Origin: Tribonema minus
Lineage: Eukaryota > Sar > Xanthophyceae > Tribonematales > Tribonemataceae
Direction: 5' to 3'
DNA: 64,000 nt
Assembly: GCA_017506865.1 (NCBI GenBank)
Contig: JAFCMP010000047.1
Location: 248,001 to 312,000, forward strand
The position numbers were made by a program, and so were the translations under genes. The notes under the pieces were generated by a model. It was given only the letters and a program-made list of their open reading frames with translations. It searched no databases and was not told where the DNA came from. Shown piece by piece: positions 11,889 through 23,987 of this stretch (positions within the stretch are counted from its first letter, which is position 1; every line of letters starts with the position of its first letter).

Positions 11889-12034
11889 AGTGACCGCAAA
11901 TGGTACTGCTATCATGCATCGGTCCTATACAGGAGTGTATGGTTAGGCGCTTTCGCCCTTGAGTGACCGCAAATGGTACTGCTATCATGCATCGGTCCTA
12001 TACAGGAGTGTATTGTTAGGCGCTTTCGCCCTAT
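11889..12034. repeat. 73-bp tandem duplication
   Basis: Two nearly identical 73-bp units begin AGTGACCGCAAATGGTACTG at 11889 and 11962 and end TTAGGCGCTTTCGCCCT. They lie just downstream of the poly-Q exon in the left paralogue. The right paralogue has one divergent equivalent near 21086-21150, so this is a recent local duplication. The stretch 11147-11888 shows no exon. Confidence 0.85.
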
Positions 12035-12094
12035 GGCCAATATGTGCATATGCACACCGCAAACCTCATGGCATCATAGTTCTTACCAACATAC

Positions 12095-12384
12095 CTCCAC
12101 CAACGGAGGCGGCGAGGGCTCGATGCGCGCACGCTTGACTGCGTGCACGGGTCGCTCTGTCATTGACGAACTGGTTGCGGACACGGCCTGCGATGTTGCA
12201 GCCATGGCTTTGGCGGATGATGCCCGTTGCAGCGGCTCGGAAAATGGCAGCTGAGCCGACGGCTGCTCGTGTGGTTGGTACGACCACAGCTGCTGCTGGT
12301 GCTGCTGCAGCAGCAGCTGCTGCTGGTGGTGGTGGTCTTGGTGCTGCTTCTTCATTTGTTGCTGCAGCTGCGGTGGATTCTTCG

Positions 12385-12421
<37 letters not shown>

Positions 12422-12492
12422 GTGGTGGTGGCCTTCGTGCTGCTGCGGTTGCTTTGTCATTTGTTGCTGCTGCTGCGGCAGGTTCTTCATGA

Positions 12493-12527
<35 letters not shown>

Positions 12528-13851
12528 TGCTGCTGGTGGGATTGGTGTTGCTGCTGCGGCAATGGCTCTGAATGCTCGGCCAGGCCGGCCACAGAGCCAA
12601 CATGCAGGTCAACTGGCCTCGTCCTAGCCCGCTGTTTGCCATATGCGTGCCGCATGTCTGCTGCTGCTGCTGCCCCAACCGCTGTTGGCTTCATTGTTTG
12701 CCGCTCGAGGCCACCGCCACCAACGGCATTGCCCAGATTTGTATAGGGCGCGCGTTGCTGCGGAGACGGTGATGAACCACTGCAGTTTCCACCTACAAAT
12801 TTTTCAACAATGGGAAAAACATCAGCACATGGAAGGCTGGTACAGGGGGCAGCATGGGGCCCACGGGAGCAATCAAATCCCCAAGGGAATACAATCATGA
12901 TTACCTGACGTTTTGCCCAACGACGGAGTCTCCTCAGCGTTGTCGGCACCATTCGATGTTTCAACAATCGCCGCATCGTTGCCAGCGCCACCAACAGGAG
13001 CGGGCTGCACTTGTTGCTGCTGCCCGCTCAGAGTAAGAGACACTTTTTCCAAAGCTCCCTCCATCTGAGTCCATGTGTCTTCCGATAGGCGCAGCTTGCT
13101 CTCAAGAAGTTCATTTGCCTGATCAGAACGGTGCAAGTCCTCCAAGGCCTGATGCAGCTTCACTTCGGTGGCGGTAAGTTTGTCGGCAAGCGCATCCATT
13201 GCAGCAGCTTTGCTTCTCGCCGCGTGCAGCTCCTCCTCCAGCTCCGCAATGCGTTTTGCCAACATGTTGATGCCGTCTGTCAGAGCGTCGCGCTCAGTGT
13301 CACGCATGTTGTCCGGTGTGGCATCGCGCCCTTGCGCCGCAGCTGCGGCGGCCTCGACGGCACCGCTCAACCGCTGCACCTCCGCCTCGTGCACTTGCGC
13401 CGCCGCTGCAGCGTCTGGCGCACCTGCTTCTGTGGAGGCCCCTGGACAACAAGCCATGGCAAATGGCATTTGCATATTATAACCAGGGTTATGGATGTAA
13501 ACATGAGTTAGGCAAATATCCGCCATCAAGAAGCTGTACCTATTGATCAACAGTGTCTTCCTCACCTGTGCCTGGAATCCCTCTTCTCTGCTCTGAGTCT
13601 AAATGGCACCGGAGCTGGAGCTGCTGATGTACATGCTGCTGCGGCGAGCTTTAATGTGGCTCTGGAGCACCCGCCGCCACACCTGTAGCGTACAGCCCCC
13701 ATCCAGCAACGGTACTTCGCATGTACAGCTCCGGGTCTCTCTTGAACGCCTCCTGATCGTTCACCGCCTGCTTCCACTCCGCTGTGGCAGCTAGGACCTC
13801 GTGTACAAGGTGGACCTTCGCCCGCCTCTGACAGGCTCTCGACACTCGCAT
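12095..13851 (-). CDS. Left paralogue: coiled-coil/poly-Q protein, 3' half lost
   Basis: Exons are complement 13716-13851 (ATG at 13851), 12905-13441 and 12095-12792, in consistent phases, giving 457 residues before a GTATGT donor. Exon 1 is basic and helical (MRVSRACQRRAKVHLVHEV). Exon 2 is a coiled coil (RIAELEEELHAARSK, then DALADKLTATEVKLHQALED). Exon 3 has long Gln and Gln/His runs and ends in a putative nuclear signal (VKRARIEPSPPP). All but the first exon match 21217-22340. In the right copy the next exons encode a PHD-like finger and bromodomain; here the joining exon is missing, the PHD exon is degenerate and the bromodomain exons are absent. It is either a pseudogene or a truncated protein ending in an exon I did not find. 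Nuclear location is inferred. Confidence 0.5.
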
Positions 13852-15640
13852 GCGCAGTGCACCTCTGACGCGCTGGCGTTCTGCTGCCAATTTTATCATG
13901 CACACTTGTCGTAAAACCCCGGCGTGAGTTGGTCCGTTGGCGTGTCACCACAAACGCGGAAGATGAGGTATGGGGGATCCACTTGGAGCCATAAGCACAA
14001 GCTCACAGCCACTGTAAGATGAGAGATCGCGCTGGAGAGAGGTCGTGCTGACGCAAGCGCACGCTGTCAAAACTTCGCTGCAATCCTCCGTGCTCTTCAC
14101 TTGCTGTGCCACCGGTGCCTGCCCAGCAGATCATGCGAATGAAAGCTCAGGGTCAGGTCCTGGCACCCCGCTGTGTCTGCCAGTGAGCTGACAGATGTGA
14201 GGCCTCTGCTTGACGCATGCAAGTTCGCGCTGTGGCTAGGCGTCAACTCTGTTGTTGCCCTCACCCTGCATGCCCTTTCACACTCAGCTGCATGCCTCCC
14301 CATCCAGATCAGTCAATTCTTTGTGTCTCACGAACGCAGCACTGGTCAAGGACTCACTGACAGTCGGACTGACCAACACGAATGCGTTGCAACTATTTCG
14401 CATGCACCGCCGGCGCCTACAGCGCAGCATGTCAATGATTGCTTTGCAGTAAGAATCTGGCCTCTAGATACGGACGTGCGACACCACCTTAGTGTCCCAC
14501 TTTTACTGAGGCGCGCAGATGCTGACATTGTAGCACCCCCCCCCCCCATTAGATTTCTCGGATGCTGCAGGCATATGCGCGTCGGCGATCTGCGGCGACA
14601 GCAGCATGCCAGTGAGTCACCGTGGTATGAAGGGCACTGCAAGCGCAGCAACCGCGACATCCAAGGCGAACAGGCCGGTGACGAGCGTGGCACCAAGGGC
14701 AGCGTGAAGCGCGCCCGGCCTGCTGCCGGCAATGGCAGTGCCGCCGCCACTGTGGCGGCGCAGCGGTGACCACTACGCCCGCCACCGCCGTCTCTCATAG
14801 ATAGCGGCGGCGCCTGCCCCGGCAGGCAGCAACTTGAAGGGCAACAACGGCACAGGCGGCGGCGGCTGTGGCGCCGCCGGTATTGCCACCACCGCCACGC
14901 GCAAGTGCCCGCACTCTTTGGCATTGCCAACTGGGGGTGCAACGAGCGGCGCGAGCGGCGGCGGCAGCGATGGCAGCGGCAGCTGTCAGCAGCGGGCCAG
15001 CATGTCATCGGGTGGAGCGGCAGGCTGGCCGTCATGGTGCTGGCACGCACATGCGCGCGGGGTCGGCCGCAGCCGCTGCTGCCGCCGCCGCCACCGGCGA
15101 CTGTGGTCACACTGTCAGGCGAGCACGAGACTCTCGGACAAGTGCAGCTGAGCAGCAGCAGCTGCTGCTGCATGCATTGTGACTACTCAATGGTCCAGGC
15201 TGAGCGCATAAAAGCGCGCAGCCCAGTGGCGCGCTCAATGTTGCCAGGGGCACACATCATCTGTCCTTCGAGGACTCTCTCGTGCATCCATAGTGACTGA
15301 GGAGGCGACGATGCGCTGCAGCGATACTACTGCTGACTAACATGCTTATTGAATACTAGAAGTATTAGTACCTCCACACGCCGGGCCGCAGAAGCGCCTG
15401 TGGCAACTTGAACGTGAGGGTCCCCGTGCACTGCTGTCATGGTACTACATAGTGACTACAGACATGTCCCCGTGGACATCATAGGGGCCTCATGGTGGAA
15501 AACATGTCATTGAGGACTGGCTTCATCTCAAGCGGCATGCAACAATGTGTCAGCACGAGACGAGTGCTTCCATGGAACAATAGCGGTGTGATGATCACTG
15601 TCACAGTGGTGCAATGACGGCGTGTGCACATTAAGTACTT
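13852..15640. other. Intergenic, GC-rich triplet runs, no gene called
   Basis: At 14540-15170 both strands have Gly/Ala/Cys-rich frames made from GGC/GCC/AGC triplets, with a small AGCAGCAGCTGCTGCTG palindrome near 15153. These frames have no domain and no consistent splicing. The rest shows nothing recognisable. Confidence 0.45.
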
Positions 15641-15664
15641 TTTATTAATTCTCGCTCAGGGCGC
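15641..15664 (+). repeat. Dispersed 24-bp motif, copy 1
   Basis: This copy contains AATTCTCGCTCAGGGCGC. Copies with one or no mismatch lie at 57122-57145 and 57872-57895, over 40 kb away. Shorter relatives (CTCGGT.CAGGGCGCACAGC) occur near 10551 and 17867. It may be the end of a dispersed element. Confidence 0.7.
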
Positions 15665-15719
15665 GAAGTGCTACTATAGAGTAAATTATTAAATGTGCTG
15701 TGTAAAGTACCAACCAGGC

Positions 15720-16876
15720 GCCCCGAACAGGATGGAAATGATTGCAGTCAGCGCTGGCCATTGGTGAGTGCCATGGGTAGTGGGCAAAGCAGCACCGATG
15801 CAATGCAGAATGAGCGTTGGCCATGATTACCTTAATTGTGTGGCGTGCAAGGCAATGTCATTTGCAGCCCAGAAATTGCCATATACATCACACAAGCGGC
15901 AGAGCCGTGCATCATACTTCAAATTCAAGGTGCTACATGGAAAAGCTCAGCGAGGTCTGTATTGACAATTGTCCGCAGCCTTGAGAAACCACCGTCAAGG
16001 TCTTTGCTTGAGACCCGTATGATGCAGACAGCTGAAGACAGCCTAGGCACAAGCCCAACCGCAGCGCTGTGCAATGCGGCAAGAGATCTCGAGGTCGACC
16101 TCCTACAAATTCCTAACACCGCGCCGTTCAGGGCTGGGGCCCCATGGGCAGTAACTGTTTGTGGTACTAGCAGCAAGGCAGTTTAAAGCGTTGAAGCCTG
16201 CAGCAGTAGTTCTTGCAGTCTTGATCTGCCTTTGAACCCCTGACAGGCGCGTTGATGCTTCAAACGCGCAAAGCCGAGCGCCTTGCTCGCATGCCGACGC
16301 CGGCGGCTGCGAGGGAGTTCTGTCAGCAGGTGCCGCCGAGGCGCATCAGCGGCAGTGCCGTGACGTGACCCCTCAGCGGCAGCTGAGACTGCGGCCAGAT
16401 CGTGTGCACATTGTGTGTCGCTGTGCCAGCGAATGACTCAGAGCACACGGTGCATGCAAGCACGACCCAAAGATTTTCAGTCTTTTGCTCTACCTCTGAG
16501 CTATCATGACTTTTGTTTTTATTTATTGTGAAAAGCGCTGAGCGCGCCATTGACTCCATTCAATTGTTTGCTGACACTGACCTGCGCCAGCAGTGCTGTG
16601 CAGGTCCAGCACAGCAACAGCAACAGAACTCCTTTCACAAGAGCAGCGCCCCGCGGCGTGCAGATTGGTATGGGCGTCATTGCGAGCAAGTGCTGACCCC
16701 CGGCCGGAGAGTGCATGACAAATCCCCTCCTTCCCCCCCCCCCCCCCACACCCCACCTGATGTGCACAGCAACCTCCACTTGAGTTTCTCACGTGCGGGC
16801 CAAGCCTTGCGCGCTTCAATGCGCGGAGCACCAGGTACGCTGATGCGCATCCCCAGCGCGCCGGCCGTGCAAGCTC
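15720..16876. other. Right duplicated block, non-coding 5' part
   Basis: This stretch aligns with 9760-10470 in the left block but holds no exon in the gene model. A long poly-C run sits near 16733-16747. It would include the 3' untranslated region and downstream flank of the minus-strand bromodomain gene. Confidence 0.5.
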
Positions 16877-19800
16877 TCACGGCGCATCCGACACTGCTGC
16901 TCCGGCGGCGGCGGCGCCCATGTGAACAGCACGCGTCCACGCCTCCGCACCGCGCAGCGACTTGGGAAAGACGGCTGCTACCTGAGCGTTGACTTCAGCT
17001 GAGACGTGGTCCTGAAGGTAGGCCCGGTAGCAGGCGTAGGTATAGGACGCGCACTCGCGCGCCATGAGGCTGATGACGGTCTCTTGCTTATCGGAGCGCA
17101 CCTCGGGGGAGCCATACATCTGCAGCAGCAAGGTGACAAATAATACAGTTGAGTTGATGATATGCAGACTGTAGCACAGGCACTTAAAAGGTATGTATTG
17201 ATGTGGAAGCTGTGGAATACGGCTAGCTGCATGATCTTGTGATGCTCATGCCATGTGACTCTCCATGCACATATCGCTACGCCCCAAAGACAACAAATGA
17301 TTGATAATATGAGGGGGCTGGCTGCAGAACAGCTCAACGACGCTCAACAAATTGGTGGCAGGTCCTCCATGAATGCCCTGGCCACAGTTCCAGACGTACG
17401 CAGTATACAGACACACACCAAGGAGGTCAACACTTTTGAATTCAAATTGATGATATACGCATTTACGTACCCTACAGGACCTACAGGGCAGCCAAGACCG
17501 CCACACCGCTGCGCAGTCCCTTCATAAAAGGCCCTGATGCCATCTATCCTCTCCTACCGTGAACTACATTCACCAGAGTCGCAATCAAAGCTGCCAAACT
17601 TCGACCGACCGCACACTCGAGGTTCTTGACACAGTCAACAACAACATGCTCACCTCAGCGTTGCGGAAGACGAGCGCCAGATCCTCCATGAACACCCTGA
17701 TGGCCTTGAGATCCCGCTGCTCCGGGTTGTTGTTGGGGCGGTTGCGGGCCTTGGTGTACAAGGTGCGCGCCTTGCGGATGTTCATGGGGCGCCTGCAGCA
17801 GCAGCAGCCATGAGCAATGCACAAAACATGAGCATTACTGACCTCTAGCTAAACCGTGCCCCCCCCAGTCTCGGTTCAGGGCGCACAGCACATTGGATGG
17901 ACAGTATTGCCGTTTTGCGCATGAGATCGCGCGCACCGCATGTTCATGGCATGCCACTGCAGCATTCCTTTGTGTCATATCTCAGCATCAGTAGACGCAG
18001 GCACGGGCATGAAAATGGCTGAAGCAGGTGCAAGCGCGCCGCGGCGCTGCGTGAGCTGGAACAATCGACGCGCTCAGCCTGTTGGTGATGGCCAAGGCTT
18101 CTGAGCATGCGAGATGCATGCGCGCTACAGGCGTTCACGAGTCGCCTGACCAAGCAGCCAATGCAGACGCGTATCATAATGTTACCTATATGTGCACGTG
18201 TTGAAACGGCTTCATGATGTTGTGTATGAGCCACTGTGCAACACTATAGAGACCGCGTGTGCCACAGTGCCAGCCATTTGCATGCATCACCCACACTGAC
18301 GCTCGCTACTTAGAGCGTTCACTGGTCGTCTGGCGAAGCAGCCGGGTCACAGGTGTTGGCCATGAGGGAGGGGTCATGACAAGAATTCAGCATGTTGTAA
18401 CAGGTCACTGTGTGGCCCTGGTGGGGTTAGACTTAGTTTTTGAGGTCAGGATGAGGGTAAGAGGTTACCATGTGTCAGACATGCACAAGCATCGCCCACA
18501 CCGACGCCTGCTACTTGGGACTTGCACTTGCACATTGAGAGCTGCCCAACTGCCAGTTATTTGTAATGTGATCAGCAGTGCACTTTTGCTGGCTACACGT
18601 GCAGCAGGGCAACCAGCCTAGCAGCTGTGACAACGACGCGTTGCACTGGCACGTGACTGTCGAGCGAAGGGTATCGCTGGCCAGCAACAGTACATCCATG
18701 ACGACTCGAAATGCCGGCCCTCAGACTGCTTGTACATCATACTCTGCCCCCTTTACCTGTAAGGACACTCATGTAAGTACAGGCGGTTGTACTTGATGTG
18801 CAAGCTGTTTGGCGAAGCTGTTTTGTTGAAACAAAACAGCTAAGGCGGCACTCACTCTATGAGTTGGCTGTAACCATCAAGGTTGGCTGCGTCCACGGGG
18901 TCCAGAAAAACTTGGCTCATGGTGTTCTCCTTGACAAGGGCGTAGAAGCGGTCCACCCTGGCAACAAGCATTGCAAGCCACAAAAGTACGTTTAAGCTGC
19001 ATGTAGAAGGGCACGGGATATCAGGCATTTTCATTGCCACGCAGCTCTTCCTCATCACCACTTCCGCAACAGAAAGGCGGCCAACAAGAAGGGGCTGTGC
19101 CTGCACCTACCATATGTGTAGAATCAGAACAGAAAAGCGGACAGCAGTGCTGCTCTGTACCAGCTCGCCTAGATGCTTTGGCAAACCAGCCACAGCATCT
19201 GCGCTGCGTTTTGATTTGTTGAGTCCTGCTTTCAAGGGCTAAGCCGCTTCCATCTTTCAGCTGCATATAGGTGCCGCTATTGTGCACGATGATCAAATGA
19301 GAGGTTGGCGTCAAAGAGCTCACAACAACAACAATGGCGCGCAAGCATCGCGGTTTGAGCCTTGGAGCAGGTGGCGTCATAGCACCCGCAGGGTCTGTCA
19401 CAGCGCTCAACAGCGCCTGTCACAGCGCTCAGCAGCGGACCGTAACAGTGCTCAACATGCACCACTTTTCAGGCAGCCCTGAACACAGCACACCAGAGTC
19501 TGTTGCAGCGCTCAACAGGCGCCACCACAATCCTCAGCGAATTGCATCCTCAAAAATATTTGAGCGCAAATGTGTCAGCACCCAGCACAGGCCATTGCAT
19601 TCACCACAACAGCGGCTGTCGCAGTGCTCACCAAGGGCTGTCACAGTGCTTACCTCTCGGAAAGCGTCAGGCCCGCTGACAGCGGCGGAAACTGCGGGCC
19701 GCCGGTGCAGTTGGAGCACTGCCACTTGCCACTGCTGAGCGCTGCTGCCACTTGGTCTGCGGGCAGGCACTGCTGGTAGCAGGAGCGTGGGCACGTGTAG

Positions 19801-22340
19801 CCTGCGCACGAGTGTGGGTATGCATTCATGTATACCTGTGTAAGCACAAGTGAGCGATGCGACGTCACTTCTTACATGCTTTGCGTCCGCACTGACTAGG
19901 TACGCCAGGCAGCCTAACGGGCATACGTGGTGAAGTACTTGAACTTTGGGGATGACGTACAGAGGGGTGTCTTGCGTAAACCTGATGCAGCGCATTGCAT
20001 GCAGGCATAAATATTGGATCGTATAGGCAAAGTCTACGCCTAAATCAGGAGCCGGCTGGGCGTTTCCTGCACGTGATCTATTGCTAAATTTAAAAGCATA
20101 CATGTAGTGTAGTGCATATGCAGGTTGCATCGCAGTGACCAGACGCGCATGATCCTCGCAGCAGCTGCTGCAACACCCTGCGTGCAGTCAATTCAGTTCA
20201 TGTTCAGGTTCATGGCCAGTGCAGTGATGGCTGTACATAGATGATCAGCAGACCAGGGGTAAGTGCACTGGTTTGCTGCACTGACATTTGAGAAAGTGTA
20301 CTTGTCAGACTGGGAGATAACTCAACAGTGACTTGTTGGGGTGAACAGAAGTGCACTTGGAGCACTCACAAAACCTAGGTGTGGCGCAGTTCAAACCCAG
20401 TGCACTCAGATCCATGTGCGTAGCTGGAGTCAAACCTAGGTGCATGAGAAGCAAGCACGTCACGGATCAAACAAAACTCTCTGGGGCTCGACAAGCTTGG
20501 CCACCACCACACACAGAAGTAGCAGACTCCCAGCACTAGCCTCAGGGTTTCCAAGAGCCATCACTCACAGAACAGCGCCGGCTCCAGCAGCTTTTCGCCC
20601 GGCTCTGCATGCTCACACTGCAGGTGATTGCAAGGGTCCAAGTGCGTCACACTCCAGTCCACCGTCATGTCCCGCGCGCCGCCGCTGCTGCGTGGCTGCC
20701 GCTGCTTCGACGCCTTTTTGGGCGGCCGCTGCTGCTGCTGCTGCTGCTGCCGCTGCTGTTGCCGCTGCTGCTGCTGCTGCTGCTGCTGCTGCGGCTGCTG
20801 CGGCTGCTGCTGCGCCTGTGGTGACTGCTCCTGCTTCCGCTGCTGGTGCGGGAGCACAAGAACGCTCGTTTAGGTTTCATAACGGGCAGCCGAACAGTGA
20901 GCTCATGTGGCCTGTGCCTGTGCCATAGGTAGATGCTACCAAACACACTCTTAGATGTTGACATTGCTGCGCCGGCATTGACAAGGTACAAGTGTTCGAT
21001 GCGGCCTCAGCACTCCAAAACTCATAAGAAAATACAGCTCATATGCATGGTCGTCCAATGCAAGGACGATCAAGTACTGATTTCTAGTGACAGCAGACGG
21101 CGTTGCTACCAACACATCTGCCCCCCATGTTGTTCAGCGCTTTCCGCGCTATTGCCATTCAGGCAATCATTGCGCACCGCAAACCTGATCGTATATCATG
21201 CGCCATACCAACATACCTCAGCCAATTGCGGCGGCGAGGGCTCGACGCGCGCCCGCTTGACTGCCTGCGCGGGTCGCTCGGGCAAGCTGGCTGCAGACAC
21301 GGGCCGCGACAGTGCAGCCATGGCTTTGGCAGCAGATGCCCGCTGCAGCGGCACGGAGAATTGCGCCGGAGTCGGTGGCTGCTGCTGTGGTTTTTGCGGC
21401 TGCTGCTGTTGCTGCTGCTGCTTCTGGTTTTGGTGCTGCTGCTGCTGCTGCGGTTGTTTCTTCATTTGCTGCTGTTGCTGGTGCTGCTGCTGCGGAATCT
21501 TCTTCTTCTGCTGCTGCTGCTGCTGCTGGCGTTGATGTTGCTGTTGTGGCAGCGGCTCCGACTGCTTGGCCAGGCCCGCCACAGAGCCATTAGGCGGGTA
21601 GATGTGCTCCATTCCATCCTGCTGTTTGCCATCTTCAGGCCCCACATCTGCCGCCGCTGCTGCTGCTGCTGCTGCGACCGCTGTTGCCTTGACTGCTTGC
21701 TGCTTCAGACCACCGCCACCAACGGGGGTGCCCAAATTTGCACAAGGCGTGCGTTGCTGCGGAGATGGCGATCGACCATTGCAGGTTATGCCTGCAAGAA
21801 ATCAACAACGTTAAACATCATCAGCACATGAAGGCTGGTGCCGGTGTCGGGGCCGCACTGATTGCACCGCGCCAGGTACCCGCCATTGATTGAACTCACA
21901 ACCGGATGTTATTCATAATTACCTGACGGATCGCCCACTGATGCAATTTCTTCAGCAATGGCGGCAGCACTCGGTGCTTCAATCATCGCAGCATGGTCAC
22001 CCGCGCCACCAACAGGAGCGGGCTGCGCGTGTCGCTGCTGTGGCTCCTGCCCGCTTAGGGAGAGAGCAACCTGTTCGAAAGCTTCTTTCATCTGCATCCA
22101 CGCGTCCTCCGATAGGCGCACCTTGCCCTCGAGAACCTCATTTGCCTGATTGACACGCTGCAGGTCTTCCGTGGCCTGATGCAGCTGCGCCTCGGCGGCA
22201 GTGAGTTTGTCGGCAAGCTCATCAATTGTAGCAACTTTGCTTCTCGCCGCATGCAGCTCCTCCTCCAGCTCCGCGACGCGTTTTTTCAGCCTATCGATGC
22301 CGTCTGTCAGAGCGTCGCGCTCAGCTTCTGTTAGCGCCAT
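16877..22340 (-). CDS. Coiled-coil / poly-Q / PHD-like / bromodomain chromatin reader
   Basis: Seven exons (complement 21923-22340, 21217-21791, 20569-20839, 19654-19801, 18856-18957, 17654-17792, 16877-17119) join in phase into 631 residues. Residues ~4-110 form a coiled coil (VAELEEELHAARSK). Residues ~140-400 are poly-Gln with KRARVEPSPP. Residues ~398-455 form an atypical PHD finger (PCNHLQC, FCYTCPRSCYQQC, KWQCSNC) with Cys or Tyr where His is usual. Residues ~473-590 are a bromodomain: FYALVKENTMSQVFLDPVD, then IERPMNIRK and FMEDLALVFRNAE. The layout recalls TIF1/TRIM-type readers without RING and B-boxes. Such proteins read histone methyl and acetyl marks and recruit transcription cofactors. 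A GTAGCA donor at 16981 could extend the 3' end. A partial copy of the bromodomain exon lies at ~17350-17400. Confidence 0.7.
18110..18540. repeat. Degenerate ~180-bp repeat in a bromodomain-gene intron
   Basis: Segments near 18124 (GCTACAGGCGTTCACGAGTC) and 18305 (GCTACTTAGAGCGTTCACTG) align together with what follows (CTG.C.AAGCAGCC). A weaker third copy starts near 18490 (CACCGACGCCTGCTACTTGG). No coding role is seen. This part of the intron has no counterpart in the left paralogue. Confidence 0.5.
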
Positions 22341-22610
22341 GCTTGCAACGCTGTACAGCCGAGCGCATGACAGCGTTATTAAGCCTTCAGCTTCCAATGT
22401 GGCAGGTCACCAGTTGAACCAAGATCGAGAAGACCCCTATGATACCTTTTTTTATGCGTTCGCAGCAGTGTGCACAACTGGCTCTTGTGCTGCACTGCAC
22501 CCGAACTAGTATTTGACTTCGAAGCTCGGCAAGAAAAGCCTGCACTTCAAACTTGAACTTTGAGCGAGTGAGAAACGGAGAGTGGGGCCCCAGGACAGGC
22601 GGTAGCAAGG
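22341..22610. promoter_or_regulatory. Short divergent promoter region
   Basis: These 270 bp separate the minus-strand bromodomain gene (start 22340) from the plus-strand ankyrin gene (start 22611) and must hold both promoters if the starts are right. A palindromic CTTCAAACTTGAA motif occurs at about 22546. No TATA box or known binding site was recognised. Confidence 0.4.
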
Positions 22611-23987
22611 ATGGTGGCAACGAGGAAGCGGGCCCGCGTCCTGACTCTCCTTTCATCTTGTGACGCTAAAGCGGAAGTGAGCCAGCAGCAGCGTGGTGAG
22701 TTGTGCGTTTTTGTCAAACCGGAATCTTTGCCATTTATCAGTTACTGGTAGCATCGCAGTCTGGCCACGCCCAATGCGCTCTCAAATTCATGAAGTGCCG
22801 CAATTTCGTGTGTTTCCTGCCTGTCAACATCAGCGCACCTCCTGTTCGCAGGTTTGTCCCTATGGCCTGATTGTCTCCTGCGCATGGACAGGATCTGACA
22901 GTTCAGCACCTCCCTTCCCTTCTGTCATCCAGATTTGTGGACGAACGTCTTCGACTTCGTGCCACATGGGCACTACCTCCAGCTTTCATGCGTGAGCACC
23001 GGGTGGCGCGCTCTTTATGCCAGTAGCCTGCAGCGCAGGGGACAGCCCCAGTCACAGCATGAGACTAGTGTGCAAGCCATGCTGGCATCAGTACCTCTCA
23101 TTCAGTGGGCGATTGCAAATGGGTGATGAGGAAAGCACGAGGCTGCTGCAGTATGCCGCCGCGTGCGGTAATTCAGCAGTGATGCAATACGTGCACGCAA
23201 ATGCCCAACATCGGGGCATTGATCCTTCTCAAAACATGTACGTATGCGAAGCCGCCGCTGCCTGCGGCGATTTAGAGATGCTGCAGTGGGCACGCGCCCA
23301 GGGTTTTCGATGGAGCACATCCACAAGTGCAGCAGCGGCGCGCAGCGGGCACCTAGAGGTGTTGCAGTGGGCACACGCCAGTGGGTCCCCCTTTAGTGTC
23401 AGCACATGCGCTTCAGCAGCCAGTGAAGGGCACCTGGAGGTGCTGAGGCGGGCGCGCGACGTCGGGTGTGAGTGGAATGCCTTGACATGCAGTGGCGCTG
23501 CAGCAGGCGGCCACTTGGACATCCTCCAGTATGCACGGAGCCACGGCTGTCCGTGGAACAGATTAGCGACCTACTATGCGGCCCGCCACGGCCATCTCCA
23601 GCTTTTACAGTGGGCGCACGCAAACGGCTGCCCCCTGGACGACCTGGTCTCCTCGGTGGCCGCGTACGGAGGCCACGTGCACGTGCTTCAGTGGCTTCAC
23701 GACATCGGCTGGCCTTGGACTGCAGGTACGTGTGAGTGTGCCGTCAGCGGCGGGCATCTGGACATCTTGCAGTGGCGCTGCGGGCGCACGGCTGTCCATG
23801 GCAGGCATTCGGGGCTCTTACCTTTTTCGCGTGGACCACTGTAGCAGATTGCCCCATGAACGTGTTGACAGCGGCGGAGTGGGCACTAGCGAATGGCTGC
23901 CCCTGCGACGATGAGTGTAGGTCCCGGGTCAGGTACCTGCGGCGCAGAGTGATGCCTGCTCAGGCGCGCGCCGCAGCGCAGCACTGA
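22611..23987 (+). pseudogene. F-box/ankyrin repeat protein with two apparent frameshifts
   Basis: Exon 1 (22611-22695, MVATRKRARVLTLLSS) joins in phase to an exon starting at 22933. That exon opens with an F-box-like helix (LWTNVFDFVPHGHYLQLSCV). Ankyrin repeats of the GHLEVLQWAHASG type follow to 23987, at least eight copies. Such proteins can act as substrate adaptors of SCF ubiquitin ligases. The frame breaks twice: one extra T at 23124 (IANG then stop, continuing as DEESTRLLQY), and one missing G at about 23775 (LDILQW, then ALRAHGCPWQ in another frame). The shifts are +1 and -1, both beside G runs. The rest is clean, so these may be assembly errors or recent lesions in an otherwise intact gene. 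Confidence 0.7.

Larger units (their letters stand above)
9760..13320. repeat. Segmental duplication, left copy
   Basis: This block aligns piecewise with 15720-22340 in the same orientation. Matching landmarks are the CCCGAACAG start (9765 / 15724), GCGCCTTGCTCGC (10219 / 16279), GTGCACATTGTGTGT (10338 / 16403), CAGTCTCGGT (10550 / 17867), GCAAGCATCGCGGTT (10697 / 19339), the PHD exon (10991 / 19654), GACGATCAAGT (11862 / 21064), the poly-Q exon (12095 / 21217) and the coiled-coil exon (12905 / 21923). The left copy lacks about 1.2 kb corresponding to 16600-17860, about 1.3 kb corresponding to 18000-19300, and the exon at 20569-20839. Confidence 0.75.

Noticed and set aside
14346..15173. Long frames of Cys/Arg or Gly/Ala on both strands
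   Set aside because: Produced by GGC/GCC/AGC triplets; no ATG-led domain-bearing protein.
20340..20460. GTTCAAACCCA-like boxes suggesting a tRNA
   Set aside because: No cloverleaf, anticodon arm or acceptor pairing could be formed around them.
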